DNA from: Lysinibacillus sp. FJAT-14745 | GTDB taxonomy: Bacteria; Bacillota; Bacilli; Bacillales_A; Planococcaceae | Reading direction: 5' to 3' | Assembly (NCBI RefSeq): GCF_001275675.1 | Contig: NZ_LITM01000017.1 | Coordinates: forward strand, 5,620 to 39,368 | DNA: 33,749 nt | Shown here: positions 15,860-24,894 of the stretch, in pieces | Layout of the letters: the number at the start of each line of letters is the position of its first letter | Numbering within the stretch: the stretch's first letter is position 1 | Position numbers and translations under genes: made by a program | Notes under the pieces: generated by a model | What the model was told of the DNA's origin: nothing | The model's input: only the letters and a program-made list of their open reading frames with translations | The model's database searches: none

Positions 15860-17886
15860 CAATGAGTGCCAGTAATATAAAGATTATTTTTTCCAATTTC
15901 CTTCGCTTTATATAAAGCTTGATCTGCCAATTCTAGCAATTCATTTAATGTTTGACCGTGATCCGGGTAATAAGCGATACCAATGGAGGCAGTTGGAGCA
16001 AAGTGATGACTCTCGATCGTCCAGCCCTTTTTAAGTTCATTACGGATGCGATTAATAATATCCATTATTTGTTTATGCCTCTTCTTATCATCCCCTGTTA
16101 AACCTGTTAGGACGACAATAAATTCATCGCCACCCATACGAATTACTAAATCGTGGTTACGGACAGCAGTAATTAAAACTTGGCCAAACTTTCGGATAAA
16201 ATCATCCCCCGTATCATGGCCGTGCCGATCATTAACATCCTTAAAGTCATCCCCATCTAGATAGAGCATAGCTAAACACTCTTTCCGTTCTTTTGCTTCT
16301 GCCAATAGTTTCGGAAACTCCGTGTGTAAAAAACGACGATTTGGTAGTTGTGTTAATGTATCGTGATAAGCTAAATATAATAGGTCATTCTCTCGTTCCT
16401 TACGATGAGTTATTTCACGAGATACCATCATAATTTGTGAAACTTTTTCGCGCTCTGGATCATGAACAACCGTGACGTTTCCTTCAGTCCAAACAGGCGT
16501 ACCATCCTTTGCCTTTAGCAGTAGCTCAAACTGTGTTTCCGTTTGACCCGAATAATTATTTAGAAACGTTTGCCAAGCCTTCTTACTTTGTTCATCCACA
16601 ATGTTGCTGTAAAACTGACCTTGTAATTCTACATTTTCGTAGCCTAAGAAAATCCCATAGGAAGGCGAAGCATAAATAATGATGCCATCTTCGTTTGTTA
16701 TGACAATTAAATCATTTGTATTTTCTGTAATGAGACGGAATGTACGTTCAATATTTTTCAATTCTGTTAACATTCTTTTCTTGTCCGTAATATCATAGTT
16801 AATGGATAAATATTTTTCTGTCTCGCCAAATTCATTTTTTAATGGAACTATCGATGCTTCTACCCAAAAATCAGCATGGAATTTTGTACGGTAGCATAGC
16901 TCGCCTCGCCAAATATTCCCCGCTCTAAGTGTTTTACTAACTAATTGTAATAAATTCTCCTTATTGTCACGAGGCTCTATTAATTTAAAAGGTTGACCTA
17001 TTAGCTCTTCTGCCGTGAAGCCAGTCGCGTTTAAAAACAAATCATTAACTTCTAGAATAATACCATCACTATCCAAAACAGCAATGGACGCTGCAGAATT
17101 TAGAGCAGCCTTAAAAACCTCTAAACCATGTGATTTTGAGCGTAACTCTGCTTTTTGTTCAGTGAATTGTGTGCAGTCCTGCATGAGAAGAAAAATAGCA
17201 AAAGAGTTATCCCCCTGCATAACAGGAGATAGTGATACTAAATACGTGCGCTCTTTTTTATCCAGTGTATGAAGCTTGATGAGTTTTTCACCAATATTTT
17301 CGCCCAAAGCTGCTCTTTGTAAATAGTTTTGTATGTTTCCTACTTCATCTTCAGGAACAATTGGTAGGTCGACGAATAATTGCTGTTTAACCGTTTCTGT
17401 ATCTAATTCAAAGTCTTCCGTGAAGCTGGAGTTCACCTCATAAATAGAGCCTTCAGCTGATAAGATGACCGTTGAAAAAAAAGCATGATCGAACATTGAG
17501 CGCAGAAATAAAAACTTATCTTCGATGCTGCGATCATAAAGAATCTCTTTTGTTATGGCTAAAATATAGTCTTCTTTATTATGTTTAAACGGCCGAACAG
17601 AAGTCTCATATTTACGAACTTCTGCTTTAAAATAGGCATAATCCACATAGTCAACCTGACTATGCTTCATAATTGCTTGGTGATAATTTTCTTGAATTAT
17701 TAAAAAATTGCGACTTGAAGTAATGGTAGAAAGCATTTCCCCAATTGCCTCTTGTGAAACCAAAGCTCGAGCTGCTTGATTTAAGCGAATATATTGATAA
17801 TCGTCACCCACTTTTTTCATTAAAAAGACAAAATCTTTTCCAATAAACAAGTCATTAAATAAGTCTTCGCTTAAAAGATATTCCAT
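15859..17886 (-). CDS. Diguanylate cyclase with four PAS-type sensor domains
   Basis: 675 residues without membrane segments. About four PAS-like modules (roughly 1-110, 130-245, 255-372, 378-495; for example GIILEVNDLFLNATGFTAEELIGQPF) precede a GGDEF domain that starts near YLAYHDTLTQLPNRRF. The active-site GGDEF is intact at about 585-589. An inhibitory RxxD motif (RNHD) lies five residues before it, so the enzyme should make c-di-GMP and be product-inhibited. No EAL domain follows. Cytosolic PAS domains suggest sensing of redox, a cofactor or a small ligand. ATG at 17884 is preceded by GGGGGTG. Confidence 0.92.
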   Translation of the reverse strand: MEYLLSEDLFNDLFIGKDFVFLMKKVGDDYQYIRLNQAARALVSQEAIGEMLSTITSSRNFLIIQENYHQAIMKHSQVDYVDYAYFKAEVRKYETSVRPFKHNKEDYILAITKEILYDRSIEDKFLFLRSMFDHAFFSTVILSAEGSIYEVNSSFTEDFELDTETVKQQLFVDLPIVPEDEVGNIQNYLQRAALGENIGEKLIKLHTLDKKERTYLVSLSPVMQGDNSFAIFLLMQDCTQFTEQKAELRSKSHGLEVFKAALNSAASIAVLDSDGIILEVNDLFLNATGFTAEELIGQPFKLIEPRDNKENLLQLVSKTLRAGNIWRGELCYRTKFHADFWVEASIVPLKNEFGETEKYLSINYDITDKKRMLTELKNIERTFRLITENTNDLIVITNEDGIIIYASPSYGIFLGYENVELQGQFYSNIVDEQSKKAWQTFLNNYSGQTETQFELLLKAKDGTPVWTEGNVTVVHDPEREKVSQIMMVSREITHRKERENDLLYLAYHDTLTQLPNRRFLHTEFPKLLAEAKERKECLAMLYLDGDDFKDVNDRHGHDTGDDFIRKFGQVLITAVRNHDLVIRMGGDEFIVVLTGLTGDDKKRHKQIMDIINRIRNELKKGWTIESHHFAPTASIGIAYYPDHGQTLNELLELADQALYKAKEIGKNNLYITGTH

Positions 17887-18443
17887 GCTGTCACCCCCAT
17901 AAGTCGTTATTGTTACTATTAAATAGAATTTTCATATAATTTCTGTTTTTACAAAAAAATCAATACTACTATTATAACATAATTTAAATGAATCACTCTT
18001 CTTGAATCCGAAAAATTATATCCTTTTTAGGATAAAATTTGTTAATTTACCTCTTTTGATGAAATAACGTAAACCTAAAGAAACACTATCCAAATATTTT
18101 TACCTAGAAAATTGATATTTTAGACTTAATGCTCCTAAAAAAATATATAAACAAAATTTAACTATCTATGCAATTATTTATTTTCCAGAATTTACTGACA
18201 ATCAAATTTATTTTTCGTTTTAGCGAGGAAAATGATTGCATAAAGCAGTGTGATTGTTATATTATATTAAAAAAACTAGCCTTTTTTCGGTATGGTCGAA
18301 AAATCAGTAAGACAGCGGGAGATTATGGATATCATAGTTTTAACGTCTAGTTCTTTGGGTTTTAATTCCAGTACGAATTTTAGTTTTCTTCTTTATGTTT
18401 TAAAGGAATTGTTTTAACTACCCTAGTAAAGGAGGCGTTTCGT
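17887..18443. other. AT-rich intergenic region between divergent genes
   Basis: About 560 bp without a supportable gene. It holds an extended -10 element TGTTATAAT on the minus strand (17971-17979), a likely promoter for the diguanylate cyclase, and the AAAGGAGG site (18428-18435) of the acetyltransferase gene. A 60-codon frame at 18168-18350 has no ribosome binding site and was not accepted. I see no riboswitch motif. Confidence 0.5.
17971..17980 (-). promoter_or_regulatory. Extended -10 promoter element for the GGDEF gene
   Basis: ATGTTATAAT on the minus strand: a perfect TATAAT with the TGn extension, about 85 nt before the start codon. No good -35 box is seen. Confidence 0.45.
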
Positions 18444-18992
18444 ATGCTTAAACATCGAGACCTACATGAATGTACAGAGCTTTATGAGCTATTATCACAC
18501 CCTTCTGTTTTCCCATTTGTCCGTCAAAAAGCCACATCAGCTGATGAATATTGGTTTATGACAAAACAATTGATTGAAGAAGAAGCGAAGGGACTCGCTA
18601 TTTCAAGGACAATTACCGATGATTGGGGTCAACCAATCGGCACCATTAGCATTCATGATGTAGAGGATGGTGCAGGCTTTTTAGGAACGTGGATCGGACT
18701 CCCTTATCAAGGGCAAGGTTATAACCAAAAGGCGAAAATGCTTTTTTTGAATGAACTTTTTTTTGACTATAACTTCCATACGGTATTTCTCCGTATTCGT
18801 GTTGAAAATATAAAATCTCAGCGTGCAGCCTTAAAGTTACCCTATGTTATGAGTGCCAATGAAAGTCACCCAACATTATTAACACAGGTTAACAGAGGTG
18901 AAGCGCAATTTAATTTATATAAAATACCAAAAGACTTGTTCTATCTTACAACAGCCAATCAAATGGCAGAAGGCGAAGAACAAGCGATGTAA
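18444..18992 (+). CDS. GNAT acetyltransferase (RimJ/RimL-like)
   Basis: 182 residues. The order HRDLHECTELYELLSHPSVFPFV ... IGTISIHDV ... TWIGLPYQGQGYNQKAKMLFL ... FLRIRVENIKSQRAALKL follows the GNAT pattern of proteins that acetylate N-termini or amino groups. The Q/R-x-x-G-x-A acetyl-CoA loop appears as YQGQGYNQKA (about residues 92-101), and N-x-x-S occurs in the C-terminal helix. The substrate is not readable. AAAGGAGG lies 8 nt before the ATG. It is monocistronic, with a strong terminator at 19013. Confidence 0.8.
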   Translation: MLKHRDLHECTELYELLSHPSVFPFVRQKATSADEYWFMTKQLIEEEAKGLAISRTITDDWGQPIGTISIHDVEDGAGFLGTWIGLPYQGQGYNQKAKMLFLNELFFDYNFHTVFLRIRVENIKSQRAALKLPYVMSANESHPTLLTQVNRGEAQFNLYKIPKDLFYLTTANQMAEGEEQAM

Positions 18993-19012
18993 TCTATATG
19001 AATATGCATAAA

Positions 19013-19054
19013 AAAAGCTATGTGTTCTGTCATGATGACAGGCACATAGCTTTT
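19013..19054. terminator. Bidirectional terminator between acetyltransferase and murG-like gene
   Basis: AAAAGCTATGTG (19013-19024) pairs with CACATAGCTTTT (19043-19054), with an inner CTGTCATGATGACAG stem. T tracts flank both directions, fitting the convergent genes on each side. Confidence 0.88.
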
Positions 19055-19138
19055 ATATTCGAGCTTCGCTACATATGATTGCAGAGAATTGTGATTTTGC
19101 ACAAGCTATGTAGTAGGTAACGACTACGAGTGCAGAGC

Positions 19139-20215
19139 CTACTTTTTATATTGTAAAATCAATTTCGCCATTTCATCTGGCGTTTTCGGTCTTTGAGTTT
19201 TCTTCATAGTTGCTACCATTTCTGCTTTACGCTCTGTTAGCACATGAACCGATTTTTTAAAGGATTCCTTCGTTAACTCTTCCTCTAGTAATACTTCCGC
19301 GTAGCCTTGTCTTTTAAACAAGTTGGCATTTAATATTTGATCGCCGCGACTTTTTTGTGCAGATAACGGCACTAACAACATCGGTTTGTGAAGTGCTAAA
19401 AATTCAAAAATCGAATTAGAGCCAGCTCGTGAGACGATAAAGTCTGCCGCATGTAATAAATCCGGTAATTCTGTTGTCACATATTCAAACTGCTTGTAAC
19501 CAGGCGTAGATTCAAATGATTTGTCGTAATTTCCTTTACCGCACAAATGAATGATCTGAAACTGTTTAATAAGCTCTGGTAGATTTTGATGAAGCGCATC
19601 ATTCAATACTACAGAACCTAGACTCCCTCCCATTACAAGAAGAACAGGTTTTAATGTTGTAAAGCCACATAATGATAACCCTTTCGCTCGATCTCCTGCA
19701 AATAACTCTTGGCGAATAATGGAGCCTGTGCATGTTGCCTTTTCTTTCGGTAAGTGCTGTAATGTTTCTTCAAAAATCGTAAAGATGTGTGATGCAAATG
19801 GTAGCGCAATTTTATTGGCCAAGCCAGGTGTAACATCTGATTCATGAATGACTACTGGAACACCAGCAAGTTTTGCAGCCATAACAACGGGTACAGAAAC
19901 AAAGCCGCCCTTTGAAAAAATTACTTCGGGCTTTACTTTTTTGATAATACGAAAAGCCTGCATAATTCCAGCAAGCACTTTAAATGGATCTGTAAAATTT
20001 TTCATTGAGAAATAGCGACGCAATTTTCCACTTGAGATACCGTAAAACGGAACACTAGGAAACGCCTCGCCTATTAATTCTTTTTCAATACCTTGTTCTG
20101 AACCAATATAGTGGACATCATAACCTAGTTCTTGTAAAGACGGGAGTATCGCTTGATTGAGCGATACATGACCAGCTGTCCCTCCACCGGTTAAAATGAT
20201 TGTTTGTTGTTTCAC
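19139..20215 (-). CDS. murG: MurG-like UDP-GlcNAc transferase (stand-alone paralogue)
   Basis: 358 residues from a GTG start. Glycine-rich GGGTAGHV near the N-terminus, the [13 protein letters not shown] segment, GGSLGS (about residues 185-190) and [14 protein letters not shown] near the UDP-GlcNAc site are MurG hallmarks. The enzyme adds GlcNAc to lipid I to make lipid II on the inner membrane face. None of its neighbours is a division/cell-wall (dcw) gene, so this is probably a second copy; some Bacillus species carry two. The frame extends to 20251, but AGGAG lies 7 nt before the GTG at 20213-20215. Confidence is high for the family and lower that it is the main MurG. Confidence 0.88.
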   Translation of the reverse strand: MKQQTIILTGGGTAGHVSLNQAILPSLQELGYDVHYIGSEQGIEKELIGEAFPSVPFYGISSGKLRRYFSMKNFTDPFKVLAGIMQAFRIIKKVKPEVIFSKGGFVSVPVVMAAKLAGVPVVIHESDVTPGLANKIALPFASHIFTIFEETLQHLPKEKATCTGSIIRQELFAGDRAKGLSLCGFTTLKPVLLVMGGSLGSVVLNDALHQNLPELIKQFQIIHLCGKGNYDKSFESTPGYKQFEYVTTELPDLLHAADFIVSRAGSNSIFEFLALHKPMLLVPLSAQKSRGDQILNANLFKRQGYAEVLLEEELTKESFKKSVHVLTERKAEMVATMKKTQRPKTPDEMAKLILQYKK

Positions 20216-20344
20216 ATAAATTCTCCTATTCCTTAAAAGCATAGCCATCAACTACTTTTTGTTTACAGTCTTTTATTTTACTATATGCGAACGAAAAGAT
20301 ATAGATGAAGCTTTTAATTTCTTTCAGCTTTCCTCAATTTATTA

Positions 20345-20353
20345 TGCTATACT
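20345..20353 (+). promoter_or_regulatory. Extended -10 promoter of the MATE gene
   Basis: TGCTATACT: TATACT with a TGn extension, about 38 nt before the MATE start. The -35 region is poor. Confidence 0.45.
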
Positions 20354-20390
20354 ATTAAATTAATTATGTTAATGGAGGAAGATATACACT

Positions 20391-21761
20391 ATGAATCAGA
20401 CAACTACGTTAAAAGATAAATATGCATTATTATTGAAAATTATCGTACCCATTTTAGTCACACAAGTAGCTATTTATCTTATTTCTTTCTTCGATATTTT
20501 AATGTCGAGTCGGTACGGTACCGCTGACTTAGCTGGCGTGTCAATCGGCTCCTCTATTTGGATGCCTATTTACACAGGGTTATCTGGAATTCTCCTAGCG
20601 ATCACACCTATTGTCTCACAGCTTGTTGGAGCTAAAAAAGAGCTGGCAGCAAAAAAGGCTGTTCAGCAAGGAATCTATGTAGCCATCTTACTATCGGTAC
20701 TTATTTTTATTATGTTATTATTTGGTATTGATTGGATTCTTGGCAATATGAATTTAGAAGCCTCTGTACATAGTATTGCTAAATCATATATTTATGCGAT
20801 GTGCGCTGGTCTTATACCACTCTTTTTATTTTTTGTCATGCGCTGTTTTATCGATGCGCTTGGACAAACTCGCGTCACAATGATTATTACATTACTTACA
20901 ACGCCTATTAATATTGTGTTGAATTATATTTTTATTTTTGGGAAGTTTGGAGCACCCGAGCTCGGCGGAATCGGTGCAGGCGTTGCAACAGCGATTACAT
21001 ACTGGCTTGTTTTCTTGATCACCGTTTGGATCATTGCAAAACGCGTACCCTTTGAACGCTTCCGCCTATTCCATGACTGGCCAAAATTAGAATGGCTTCG
21101 TTGGAAGGAAATTTCAATCATTGGTGTACCGATTGGAATATCCTTATTTGCAGAAACGAGTATTTTTTCTGCTGTCACGATGATGATGAGTAACTTTAGT
21201 ACAGAAATTATTGCAGCTCATCAAATAGCATTAAATTTCACCTCCCTGCTTTATATGGTACCTCTTAGCATTTCTATGGGTATTACGATATTAGTAGGTT
21301 TTGAAATAGGCGCTGGCCGTTTGCACGATGCTAAACTATATAGCTATTTATGTGTTGGGACCGCGATTTTATTTAGCTTTATTTCAGCTTGTATCCTTTT
21401 TATCCTTCGTGAGCCCGTTGCAAATATGTATACAACAGATGGAGAAGTACTAGAATACGCCGTTCATTTTTTAATATTCGCAGCCATTTTCCAGCTATCA
21501 GATGCTATTCAAGCGCCTGTACAAGGAGCTTTAAGAGGGTACAAAGATGTTACAGTGACCTTTATTATGGCCATCATTTCTTATTGGGTTATCGGCTTGC
21601 CTGTCGGATATGTACTAGCCACTCACACAGATTTCGGACCATTCGGTTACTGGATTGGACTAGTTGCAGGCCTGACAACAGGAGCGATTACTTTATTAAT
21701 TCGTTTATTACTTGTTCAAAAAAGATATGCAAGTACCGCTAAAACAACAATAGCAAACTAG
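20391..21761 (+). CDS. MATE-family multidrug/sodium antiporter (NorM-like)
   Basis: 456 residues with about 12 hydrophobic segments in two homologous halves, the normal MATE size. Family-typical pieces are FDILMSSRYGTADLAGVSIG (about residues 25-44), ITPIVSQLVGA, and in the second half AAHQIALNFTSLLYMVPLSI and QAPVQGALRGYKDVTV. It exports cationic drugs or metabolites using Na+ or H+; the substrate is unknown. AGGAGG lies before the ATG. It is divergent from the murG-like gene and ends inside a very long terminator stem. Confidence 0.92.
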   Translation: MNQTTTLKDKYALLLKIIVPILVTQVAIYLISFFDILMSSRYGTADLAGVSIGSSIWMPIYTGLSGILLAITPIVSQLVGAKKELAAKKAVQQGIYVAILLSVLIFIMLLFGIDWILGNMNLEASVHSIAKSYIYAMCAGLIPLFLFFVMRCFIDALGQTRVTMIITLLTTPINIVLNYIFIFGKFGAPELGGIGAGVATAITYWLVFLITVWIIAKRVPFERFRLFHDWPKLEWLRWKEISIIGVPIGISLFAETSIFSAVTMMMSNFSTEIIAAHQIALNFTSLLYMVPLSISMGITILVGFEIGAGRLHDAKLYSYLCVGTAILFSFISACILFILREPVANMYTTDGEVLEYAVHFLIFAAIFQLSDAIQAPVQGALRGYKDVTVTFIMAIISYWVIGLPVGYVLATHTDFGPFGYWIGLVAGLTTGAITLLIRLLLVQKRYASTAKTTIAN

Positions 21762-21785
21762 ACTTTGTTCTAGTTTGCTATTGTT
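21746..21785. terminator. 17-bp stem overlapping the MATE stop codon
   Basis: AACAATAGCAAACTAGA (21746-21762) pairs perfectly with the segment 21769-21785 around a 6-nt loop. The first arm contains the last codons and the stop. The T tract is weak on the plus strand; the minus side reads TTGTTGTTTTAG, so it may work in both directions. Confidence 0.7.
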
Positions 21786-21869
21786 CGTTATGGAAGAAAA
21801 AACAACAATCCATACGCATCGAATAAACCCTCTTTACATTATCAAGGCTCTCAAATCCTTTATTTAGAT

Positions 21870-21923
21870 TCATCTTCTTCTTTTCAACAATAATGTAATG
21901 ATAAATCCAATGAACATTAACAT
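21870..21923 (-). CDS. Possible 17-residue hydrophobic peptide
   Basis: Minus strand: AAAGGAGG, an 8-nt spacer and an ATG open MLMFIGFIITLLLKRRR with stop TGA at 21870-21872. A near-perfect ribosome binding site in front of a hydrophobic stretch with a tri-arginine tail is unlikely to be pure chance, and it resembles membrane peptides of type I toxin-antitoxin loci. No promoter of quality and no antisense RNA were found, so this is tentative. Confidence 0.3.
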   Translation of the reverse strand: MLMFIGFIITLLLKRRR

Positions 21924-22669
21924 CTTAAGAACCTCCTTTGTTAATTCTAGATCGATCCTTTAATGAATACGGAGGGCTATGTATAATATGAAAAAATCCT
22001 TACTTTTTTATCAATTTCTTTATCACTAAATATTTTTACTGTAGAGATTTTGCTATTGCAGTTTTGAAAAATGATTTAACGACTGAGGCTAAAGCCACTA
22101 GAAGTGTTCATGAACTGTTGACCGATGTGTAGTTATTCTTCCGTGCTAAAACTTATTTCGCCTATAGATATACAACCCGTTAGATTAATTTTTTTCAATA
22201 GATTGAGTCGTCAAGTTCTACATGAATTGATAAAAGCTATTAGCGCTGATTCACTATTTACAATCTCAATACAATTGACCATTATTTTTATTTTTTATAG
22301 TAGGAACTCGACTGTTCATGTCTTCTATGTCCTTTCTTTCGCAGCTTTCATTACAGTAAAACTTATCTTCTTGATTGTTATAAATACTTATTGCTCTATC
22401 TGTTATTAATTTGCTGCATTGTCCACAGTTTATTAATATCATGCATCGTTCTCTTTTTTCGTTTAATTAACGATTCCAGATGGCCTCTAAAATATGAATT
22501 TTGTTTCACTGCTACAGTAAATTTCACAAACTAATGCTCACTAAATCATATTGTGAAGCCATTTTTGTCTACATTTCTAATGTATTCAGATAGCCCTTGA
22601 AATGCACTCATTTGTTTTTCAGTCAAAAGATTTGTCACTTTATGCCTCTCATATTAGCAATAGAAAATT
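21924..22669. other. Gene-poor stretch with traces of decayed coding sequence
   Basis: About 750 bp without an intact gene. A plus-strand frame around 22035-22129 reads ...FAIAVLKNDLTTEAKATRSVHE... to a stop and looks protein-like but has no start. On the minus strand 22546-22638 carries a 30-codon frame (separate entry). A 94-codon plus frame at 22125-22409 has no binding site and odd composition and was rejected. The region may be the remains of one or more lost genes. Confidence 0.4.
22546..22638 (-). pseudogene. Short protein-like frame, possible gene remnant
   Basis: GTG at 22636-22638 with GAGAGG about 7 nt upstream opens a 30-codon frame starting MTNLLTEKQMSAFQGL and ending at TGA (22546-22548). 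The composition is protein-like, but no family is recognised. It follows the terminator of the CAP gene directly, so it has no obvious promoter. It could be the start of a decayed gene. Confidence 0.25.
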
Positions 22670-22711
22670 AAAAAAAGATGTCCACCAAGCCTTTACGACT
22701 TAGTGGACATC
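22670..22711 (-). terminator. Terminator of the CAP-domain gene
   Basis: GATGTCCAC (22677-22685) pairs with GTGGACATC (22703-22711). Seven T follow on the minus strand. Confidence 0.9.
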
Positions 22712-22741
22712 CTATTATTCAACGTAGCTATTTAAATTTGA

Positions 22742-23515
22742 TTATTTTTGGATAAATTGTTGTGTCCAGTAGTTACCTGACTTCACATAGCCAACACCAA
22801 TATGCGTAAATTTCTCATTTAAAATATTCGCACGGTGACCTGGTGAATCCATCCAAGCTTTTACTACTTCTTGAGGTGTACGTTGACCTTGTGCAATATT
22901 TTCACCTGCACTCTTATACGTAATACCTAAAGCTTTCATACGATCAAACGGTGAACCGAATGTTGGGCTTGTATGTGAGAAATAGTTTTTAGATTGCATA
23001 TCTTGTGATTTTTCACGAGCAGCTGCCATCAATTGATCATCCGTTTTGAATGGTGCTAAACCAGCTTTTGTACGTTCAGCATTCGTTAATTTTACTACCT
23101 CTTGTTCAAAAGCACTCACATCTGAAGTAGTTGTTGATGGTGTAGATTTAGATGGTGCAGTTGCTGTATTATTATCTTTTTGAGTTGTTTGTGTATTGTT
23201 ATTTGTTGCTTGTTTATTGTTAGTTGGTGTTTGATTATTCACCGGTACTTGTACTTCTTTTGACGGTGCTTGTACTTCTTTTGATGGTGCTTGTATTTGT
23301 GGTACATTTACATACCACTTATGATTTGACAATTGGTTTAACAATTGATTTGACCATTGATCGTTAGACCATTGATCATTAGACCATTTATGATAAGAAA
23401 CTTTATGACAGTCTGATGTTGTGTTCCCCTCTGTAGTATTTTCTGCAGCGGAAGCCATTTGAATTGGAGCTGCTAATAAAACTGTTGCACAAATTGCTGT
23501 TAGTGTTTTTTTCAT
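22742..23515 (-). CDS. Secreted CAP (SCP-like) domain protein, YkwD-like
   Basis: 257 residues. A Sec signal peptide (MKKTLTAICATVLLAAP... cleaving near ASAAE, about residue 24) is followed by a Trp/Asn/Gln-rich repeat (WSNDQ twice, then WSNQ), a repeated QAPSKEV linker and a Thr/Asn-rich spacer. The C-terminal CAP domain (about 135-257) has LTNAERTKAGL, HTSPTFGSPFDRM, AGENIAQG and MDSPGHRANIL. Bacillus members such as YkwD are extracytoplasmic; the activity is unproven. The reading frame runs to 23596, but AGGAGG lies 9 nt before the ATG at 23513-23515, where the signal peptide starts. Confidence 0.88.
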   Translation of the reverse strand: MKKTLTAICATVLLAAPIQMASAAENTTEGNTTSDCHKVSYHKWSNDQWSNDQWSNQLLNQLSNHKWYVNVPQIQAPSKEVQAPSKEVQVPVNNQTPTNNKQATNNNTQTTQKDNNTATAPSKSTPSTTTSDVSAFEQEVVKLTNAERTKAGLAPFKTDDQLMAAAREKSQDMQSKNYFSHTSPTFGSPFDRMKALGITYKSAGENIAQGQRTPQEVVKAWMDSPGHRANILNEKFTHIGVGYVKSGNYWTQQFIQK

Positions 23516-23795
23516 TTTGCAATTCCTCCTTCTCTGCAAACAATCGTAAAGTACGATTTTATTAAATTTCTTACCAGCATCTGCTAACAACACCATGAGA
23601 GGACTGGATTCGCATCAAATAGAGGGTTTTTTGCAATATTTTTTAGCAAGTTTCGCCAGCCTATGAAATACTTACGTTTCAAATAGGGTTGACACCCCTA
23701 GAAAACTATTAAATATTTTCAATATTCAAATAGAGTGACGCACGAAATAAAGTCTTAAATATCGAATAAAAGATTCCTTCATTTTGCGGATCCAC

Positions 23796-23879
23796 AAAAA
23801 AAATCTGCCTCGATTTCTACTTAAAGTAAGACAACAGAAACGGAATTTTCGTGTCTTACTAGTAGGAATCAGCAGATTT
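23796..23879 (-). terminator. Long compound terminator of the cobW-like gene
   Basis: An outer AAATCTGC/GCAGATTT stem (23801-23808 with 23872-23879) and an inner AGTAAGAC/GTCTTACT stem form a long interrupted hairpin. On the minus strand a T tract follows at 23796-23803. It lies about 30 nt after the stop. Confidence 0.75.
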
Positions 23880-23909
23880 AAAGAAGTCTATATAGAAAAG
23901 CCTAGTAAT

Positions 23910-24812
23910 TTAATCAAGACCTATAACGTTTAAGCTACTTACATCTTCACCAATGATAACGAGTTTCGCGGGCATTTTTACGTATTCTGGAAGCCATTGG
24001 ACCATACCATATGCATATTGAAACAGCATAGGGTTTTTTACACCTTCAATTGGCACATAGCCTTTCATTCGATAAACAGTTTCAGGTATTGTACGTATCC
24101 AATCCTCAAATTGCTCCTGCGTAAAGTCAACGTCCTTAAATTCAACTAATCGTGAACCAAGATGCATTGATGCTATAGGAGCTTTCACAACATCTTGTTT
24201 ATCCACCTGAGCTGTTGCCTTTAATTCTTCTAATAAACGTAACGGTACTCGCCCATTTGTAGTTTGCAAAATAAAGGCATGGGGATTAAAACCTTGTAGC
24301 TCATAAACAACCTGTGCCTGCTCTGCCTCTGTTAATAAATCCGTTTTGTTAGCCAGCAATAAATGTGCGTGACGGATTTGTTCCATAAATAAGGACCGCA
24401 CTTGTGGGGTTAATGTTTCTCGATTCAGCCACAGCTTTGAGTCAGCAACCGTGACAATCCCTTTGACATTTAACTGTTCCGCAAATAACGGTGAATAAAC
24501 AGCGTCTAATGCTTCAACAGGATGTGCAGCACCTGTTGTTTCGATAATGAGGACATCAAAGTCACTATCTAATAGAAGAGATTGAATTTGTGCTTCTGTT
24601 TTTTCGGCGCCAGAGCAGCAAATACAGCCCTCTAGCATTTCCTTTAGCGGAATATCCTTTTCCACGGCCTGTGAGTCAAATGGTAGCTTGCCAAGCTCAT
24701 TCATAATGACAGCAGGCTTTAATTTTTTTTCCTTTAGTTGTCGAATAACATCTGTTAGCATGGATGTTTTTCCGCTTCCTAAAAACCCACTAAATAAGTA
24801 TACGTCCTTCAC
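23910..24812 (-). CDS. CobW/P47K-type G3E GTPase (metallochaperone-like)
   Basis: 300 residues from a GTG start. Walker A GFLGSGKTS comes at the N-terminus (about 7-15). The CxCC metal-binding motif is in EGCICCSG, the switch/ETTG element in IIETTGAAHP, and the guanine-specificity motif in ANKTDLL. A C-terminal CobW domain follows (FEDWIRTIPETVYRMKG). Such proteins use GTP to deliver zinc or cobalt to targets, often under metal limitation. GGGAGG lies 8 nt before the GTG at 24810-24812; the frame itself runs back to 24845 inside a hairpin. No Zur-box was recognised. The terminator of the upstream protease gene ends directly before this binding site. Confidence 0.88.
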   Translation of the reverse strand: MKDVYLFSGFLGSGKTSMLTDVIRQLKEKKLKPAVIMNELGKLPFDSQAVEKDIPLKEMLEGCICCSGAEKTEAQIQSLLLDSDFDVLIIETTGAAHPVEALDAVYSPLFAEQLNVKGIVTVADSKLWLNRETLTPQVRSLFMEQIRHAHLLLANKTDLLTEAEQAQVVYELQGFNPHAFILQTTNGRVPLRLLEELKATAQVDKQDVVKAPIASMHLGSRLVEFKDVDFTQEQFEDWIRTIPETVYRMKGYVPIEGVKNPMLFQYAYGMVQWLPEYVKMPAKLVIIGEDVSSLNVIGLD

Positions 24813-24828
24813 AATGATTACCTCCCAT

Positions 24829-24876
24829 AAAAAAAGCTGTCGCAAAAGGCCACTAGAGACGCCTGCTGCGACAGCT
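24829..24876 (-). terminator. Terminator between the S41 protease and cobW-like genes
   Basis: AGCTGTCGCA (24835-24844) pairs with TGCGACAGCT (24867-24876), 10 perfect pairs, followed on the minus strand by seven T. The T tract ends about 1-2 nt before the GGGAGG of the cobW-like gene. Confidence 0.88.
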
Positions 24877-24894
24877 ACTTTGTTAGTTTGTAGT

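Noticed and set aside
18168..18350. A 60-codon plus-strand frame upstream of the acetyltransferase gene.
   Set aside because: No ribosome binding site; low-complexity AT-rich intergenic DNA.
22035..22129. Protein-like plus-strand fragment containing VLKNDLTTEAKATRSVHELL.
   Set aside because: No start codon with a binding site and no family recognised; kept only as a possible gene remnant.
22125..22409. A 94-codon hydrophobic plus-strand frame.
   Set aside because: No Shine-Dalgarno before the ATG, AT-rich composition that gives chance hydrophobic codons, and no recognised family.
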